A stretch of DNA of 64,000 nucleotides, from NCBI RefSeq assembly GCF_963676685.1, contig NC_092354.1:72528178-72592177 (forward strand). Direction: 5' to 3'. The notes below the pieces were generated by a model. The model saw only the letters and a program-made list of their open reading frames with translations, did not search any database and had not been told where the DNA came from. This stretch comes from Mytilus edulis. Lineage: Eukaryota; Mollusca; Bivalvia; Mytilida; Mytilidae. The position numbers and the translations under genes were made by a program. Each line of letters starts with the position of its first letter. Positions within the stretch are counted from its first letter, which is position 1. Shown in pieces: positions 59,688 to 64,000 of the stretch.

Positions 59688-62600
59688 TGTACTGTAGTAC
59701 GACGCTAGTAAAACTGACGAGGAAAGGTAACACACGGCCACCGAAATCTTTATTATTGTGAAGCCCAGGTGGTCGTGTATATATATATACGAATGATCCG
59801 TTTTTCCCTGTTTTGAAAAGAGTTTAACGGATGTGTGTTTATCAATCTATATTGTTCTTATACTTACATTGCACCTGGAGGGGGTAGACGATAATTCACG
59901 TGCATTCTGTCCAATTTAGGGAGTTCCCTATATGAAAGACTGTTGGCAAACTTTATCCAGTCCCTTTCAAACTCTGTCTGATCCGCTGTTGTTTCCCATT
60001 CTGCTCTATGCCATGCCCGCTCAGCCATTGCTTGTAGACGTGGGTATGTCATATAGTCAAATTGTTCCTTTGTCCTGATTAATTCAGTCCACAGCTGAGA
60101 TTGCATGCCTAATATAAACAAATAAATAGCTGTTAATTTTTGTGTCATCTTGTCTTGTCAACGTATATGTGTTTCACCTAACAGAAGTTCCAGTGGAAAC
60201 TTTGTTATAAACAATGTCATAATACCTGTTCCTGATGGAACAAATATAGCTATACTATTTATTCCGTTAGGAACATCTACTGTAATATTTATTCCTCTGG
60301 AAATAATATTCCAGAATATGTTTTTCATTTGGAACTTATAGTGTGAAGGAACTTCTATTCCGTGACAGTCTCTTGTGCAGAGTTGTCTAATTGGCAATCC
60401 TTACATTACCTCAGTATCTTTAACCCCCTAATTAGGAGAACCATACCAGTGTCTTCATAGCACCAGTATGTCCAACAGTAAATACCCTCCACCTGCGTGC
60501 TTTATATATAGTGAAGTATCAGTCCAATACCATTGAATTTTCGTTTTATATACAAGTTATTTACACAATGTTCATTTTCCGTATCACAGTTGTTGGGTTA
60601 TTTAACCTTTACGTTTTTCTTGTCCTTTTTCCATCCTTTTTGACAGGAAACTATATCTGGTGGTGTGTAACAAAAAGAGAAGTCGGCGGCTACAGTATTC
60701 TATTTTGGCCATTAATTTTGTGTCCAGTTTCAGATTTCCCCGCAGCATTGTAATGTCCAAAAGAATTTGCATCTTTACTTTTGATGTTTGCTCATGAAAG
60801 TCTACATTTATTGAACCCTTCAGAATGGCACTCACTTTATCCATAATTGAATTTCTGATATCGGATAGCCCTTCGCATTCTAGGATAAATGTTCCAGCGT
60901 TTCGTCCCCTTGGTGGCATATAAGACACATCGGGTTTGTTTCATTTTCATACATTTTGATTCTGTGCGACTGCAGAATGTATGTGCCGGTTAGCATTTCT
61001 AGCTTTGGAGGAATTCTTCCTATGTCTCTTGCTGATTGACATTTGATTTTTAGTAGTGGATGTAGCTTCCCTTGGTAAAATTCCATACCACATATTTTTA
61101 TATGAACATCTCAAAAAAACAAGTTTAACCCCGCTGCAATTTTGCGCTTGTCCCAAGTCAGGAGCCTCTGGCCTTTGTTAATTAGTCTTGTATGGTTTAT
61201 AATTTAGTTTCATGCGTATAACTCGGAGTTTAGTATGACGTCCATTATTACTGAACTAGTATACATATTTGATGAGAGGCCAGCTGAAGGACGCCTCTGG
61301 ATGCGGGAGTTGCTCGCTACATTGAAGACCCATTGTTGGCCTTCGGTTGTTGTCTGCTCTATGCACGGGTTGTTGTCTCTTTGAAACATTCCCCTTTTCC
61401 ATTCTCAATTTTAATATTCATTTAAAGCGTTCATATCCTTTTGTGAGACATATATCTAATACGTGAAGTGACTGAAAAACACCTAGAGGTACTGAAAAAC
61501 ATAACAAAAACCGACAATGGAAATGGGGAATTTGTCAAACAGACAACAACCCAGCCAAACAGCAGAAGGCCACTAATAGGTCTTCAGCGAATAATTCCTC
61601 ACCCGCAGAAGTGATTTAGCTTGCCCTGAAATAAAATTGTGTACTAGTTCAGTAATAACGAACTATATTCTAAACTCCAGAATATAAACATTTATTCACA
61701 TGCAAGTACACAAGACCGTTGTTTGTAAAAAAAACTAAACTTATCATTGCATCTAAAGTGTCAGTGGAACACAACTAGAGCTGTTCATCAAACTTCGATA
61801 ACCACCAACATACAAATGTCGTTTTGATACGCTACTTGCTTGTGAAAGAATAATCTTCTATAGCATTTCCAATTTATTTTCTATGCATTTTCTGTTATAT
61901 AAATTGATAAACAACATATAAGTATATAGTTAAGATGTGGTACGATTGCCAATAAGACAACTATCTAACAGAGACCAAATGGCATAGGAGGTAACAACTA
62001 TAGGTTACCGTTAGTCCTTGTGAATAAAAATGATTTTAGGTAAACCTTCTTTAACTACAAACGAGGGAGACAAACTAATAATGAACAATTGAATTTGTGA
62101 GTAATGATGCACTGCCAGCTAAAAAATTAAGGTGAACTGGAGTTTTTGAGTGATGAATCTTAAAATACATTACTATACGCTAACGCATGTAAACACTGAA
62201 AACAAATTTTAGAAAATCCTTGTAATTTAGTTCCTGAGAAAGATGCAACGAAAAATATTAATATGACAGAGGGACGGACAGAGGTAAAGCTTTTGTTTTA
62301 AAGCGGGGTATTATTACATAACACAGAAGACAGAATCTGCCGTCTCTGTGAATCAAACGACATTGGTGACGAGTACCATTATATTATGAATTGTGGATCT
62401 TTTATGTTTGAAAGAAAGAAATTTTTACCTACATACTGCTGGTCTAACCCTAATATCTATAAGTTTGATCAACTGTTTAATTCATGTAATATTGTAATAT
62501 TAGAAAAACTATGTAAATTTATCAAAGTTATAAATGTGAAAGTCAGTCCTCCAAGTTAATTTCATTGTATTGTTCACACATGCTTGTAAAAATTGTACCT

Positions 62601-63544
62601 TATAGTTATGTTTGTGTATGTTCTCTATAACTATGTTATTGTAGTTTTATGAGAAATGAAGTATTCGTATTACATATGATTTTATTCTTACTACCAACTA
62701 CTTACCTACAATATTTTCTGGTTTGTCCAGGGACCCATAACCTTCTATGCCTTTGAATGGATCAAACCCAAATACCATTTTAGTATTGATGTATCTAGTA
62801 GCCCAGTATAAACCTCTTTCCTCTGGATCTGGTTCGTAAGGATGATCAAAATATAAATAGGCTCCTCGGCAATTAACTACCTGAAATAAAATGACCATGT
62901 CGTTTTTCATTAAACATTCCGAAAACAACCTGTACCAACATCAAAGAAAAGGTAGAACTTCGGATTTTCTTTAAAACATTATGAAATGCTATACAGACCA
63001 CCAGACTGTTTATACTATAAAAAGCTATACATACATGTATATAACGATTTAAAATTATATGTCAAGACATAATCTACCATGTATTACTGGACTTCAGTGG
63101 CTGTTGAAACAGACATAAAGAAAGTTCAAAATTACCTTTTCTTTTTAATTTCTTGAGCTGTTTATTATTTATGCTGCTTTAGGTTGGTAAAGCATGTTTT
63201 TACTTCATTTGAAAATTTGCTGCTAATTTTTATTGCATGTATGTGAGATTTCAACTTTGTATTACAGGTTGTTTTATATGTCTAAATGCACTGTTTATAT
63301 GTTATTCATATGTTTTTACACATTCGGTCAAAAACTCATTAGAAGTTGTGTTGCTTATTTGTACTCATGACGAATCAACTGATCTTATCTTTAGTCATTT
63401 TTATTTTTATTCTTTTTGGTGCATTATTCCCGAATTTACAACCCCATCTACACTCTCCGCATTAACAGTCTTACCTTGTAGCCTGCATTTGCTACTTTAA
63501 ACAACGCTTTATGATGTTCTGTCCATACAAAGGCATACAAGTCT
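58236..63544 (-). CDS. GH20 beta-N-acetylhexosaminidase (gene 2), last five exons, partial
   Basis: Exons 63544-63475, 62880-62706, 60108-59868, 59112-58969 and 58284-58236 (stop TAA at 58236-58238), with GT-AG borders and consistent phases. Exon lengths 70, 175, 241, 144 and 49 mirror gene 1 (70, 175, 244, 144, 58), so the two are tandem duplicates. Visible motifs: LYAFVWTEHHKALFKVANAG, YLYFDHPYEPDPEERG, YWATRYINTKMVFGFDPF, LWTELIRT, YPRLQAMAERAWH, LPPPGA and the C-terminal domain ending HSREVYVRP. The Trp of FVW, the Tyr of YFDHP and the Glu of LWTE are all kept, unlike gene 1, so this copy is probably an active exo-hexosaminidase. The catalytic Asp-Glu exon lies beyond base 64,000 and cannot be checked. 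Confidence 0.88.
59615..59686. repeat. (TA)n microsatellite with TGGACA interruptions
   Basis: Two TA tracts, each preceded by TGGACA, in the intron between the last-but-one exons of GH20 gene 2. A (TG)n run lies at 59560-59575. Confidence 0.9.
60602..61105 (-). pseudogene. Non-LTR retrotransposon C-terminus, frameshifted
   Basis: Minus-strand frames read TGTYILQSHRIKMYENE, then CLICHQGDETLEH, then a 1-base deletion near 60889, then ILECEGLSDIRNSIMDKV. The C..C...(x7)..H...C pattern is the zinc knuckle at the end of many LINE reverse transcriptases. Only the tail is present (5' truncation) and the frame is broken, so it is dead. It lies in an intron of GH20 gene 2. Confidence 0.7.
61106..61413 (+). 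mobile_element. Naiad 3'-end fragment
   Basis: From about AAGTTTAACCCCGCTGCAAT to CATTCTCAATTTTA. It abuts the LINE tail head-to-head. Confidence 0.65.
61508..61690 (-). mobile_element. Naiad 3'-end fragment, diverged
   Basis: Minus-strand match to the last ~180 bp (AATGGAAATGGGGAATTTGT on the plus strand). It faces the 61106-61413 copy tail to tail about 95 bp away. Confidence 0.6.
61925..62015 (-). repeat. Family A retroposon fragment, diverged
   Basis: Starts AAGATGTGGTACGATTGCCA and is recognisable for about 90 bp. Confidence 0.5.
62302..62559 (+). pseudogene. Non-LTR retrotransposon C-terminal tail
   Basis: An open frame of about 85 codons without a start, ending TAA at 62557-62559. 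It reads EDRICRLCESNDIGDEYHYI, then MNCGSFMFERKKFLPTYC. The CxxC...HxxxxC knuckle and the RKKFLPxY tail are typical of LINE RT C-termini. It is 5'-truncated, on the opposite strand to GH20 gene 2, between two of its exons, and a different family from the tail at 60602-61105. Confidence 0.7.
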
Positions 63545-64000
63545 CTAAAAGAAAATATAAACATGATAAATAGAATATTATAAATTTAAACTCACTGCGT
63601 AATATAATTATGTATAAATCTGTGAATGTGAAAGTGTGGTTGAAAGTTCAAGAAAGACAGGAGAGTAGCATATACATACTACATACATGTACATATAAAT
63701 TTCATTTGTTTACCAATACCACGATCGTGTCGCCGAATTAATTCAAACGGTTATATTTAATAAAGGACATATGCTTAAAAATTTCCCTCCAGGGGCCCCA
63801 ACAGACAAAATATTGAAATTTGCACTGGCAATATGAGAACATTCTTTTGAAAAGCTAGATCCCCAAACATATTTGCAATAGCATTAGCTACTGGACCCCC
63901 TGTAAAATTTTGTCTGGACCCCCATGTAAAATTTTGTCTTAACCGCTTATTTTCAAAAACAAGACACAAATTCAGACCAATATACACAAAAATAGATAAA
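63545..64000. other. Intron of GH20 gene 2: nothing recognised
   Basis: AT-rich, containing a C-rich pair of similar blocks (GGACCCCCTGTAAAATTTTG then TCTGGACCCCCATGTAAAAT at 63892-63938). No exon found before the window edge. Confidence 0.5.

Noticed and set aside
59467-59733. 88-aa ORF rich in Tyr-Ile
   Set aside because: Translation of (TA)n and (TG)n microsatellites.

Overview
The window reads as AT-rich animal DNA, most likely from a bivalve mollusc close to Mytilus. Genes are split into short exons with GT-AG introns. The rest is packed with repeat types I associate with mussels: pearl/HINE-like elements ending in ACGG-type microsatellites, Naiad Penelope-like retroelements, and many small MITEs and foldbacks. 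The species call is inference; no database was searched.

Layout. 1-903 (minus): first two exons of an unrecognised type II membrane protein running off the left edge. 904-17,780: no convincing host exon, but several small mobile elements, including a piggyBac-like MITE inside a tRNA-derived SINE. 17,788-21,940 (plus): complete two-exon ankyrin-repeat gene (394 aa, ANKRD34-like). 22,708-36,861 (minus): complete ten-exon GH20 beta-N-acetylhexosaminidase-like gene; the spliced model stays in phase throughout (2595 nt, 864 aa). Four active-site positions are changed. 58,236-63,544 (minus): last five exons of a tandem GH20 paralogue that keeps the three of those positions visible here.

Between the two GH20 genes lies the most unusual object: one inverted-repeat element at 40,254-53,239, flanked by a perfect 8-bp target duplication (GTTGAAAG). 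Its arms carry arrays of a ~328-bp unit, each unit holding a copy of the terminal GGTACTTTrCGGAAC motif. Its interior carries an ORF for a protein kinase with all catalytic motifs but a cut C-lobe. No transposase ORF is visible. A 3.5-kb Naiad retroelement sits in the left arm, and the right arm preserves the empty site, so its ends are defined exactly.

The Naiad has an N-terminal GIY-YIG endonuclease, a CxC linker and an RT. Its reading frame holds four in-frame TGA codons, at positions where I expect Cys, and no in-frame TAA or TAG apart from one 2-nt frameshift. This fits the selenocysteine-encoding Naiads described from clams. At least eight short fragments of its 3' end are scattered through the window.

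Much of the remaining sequence is tandem repeat (34-bp satellite at 55.9-57.6 kb, 33-bp minisatellite at 12.6 kb) or truncated retroposons (two LINE C-termini near 61-62.5 kb).
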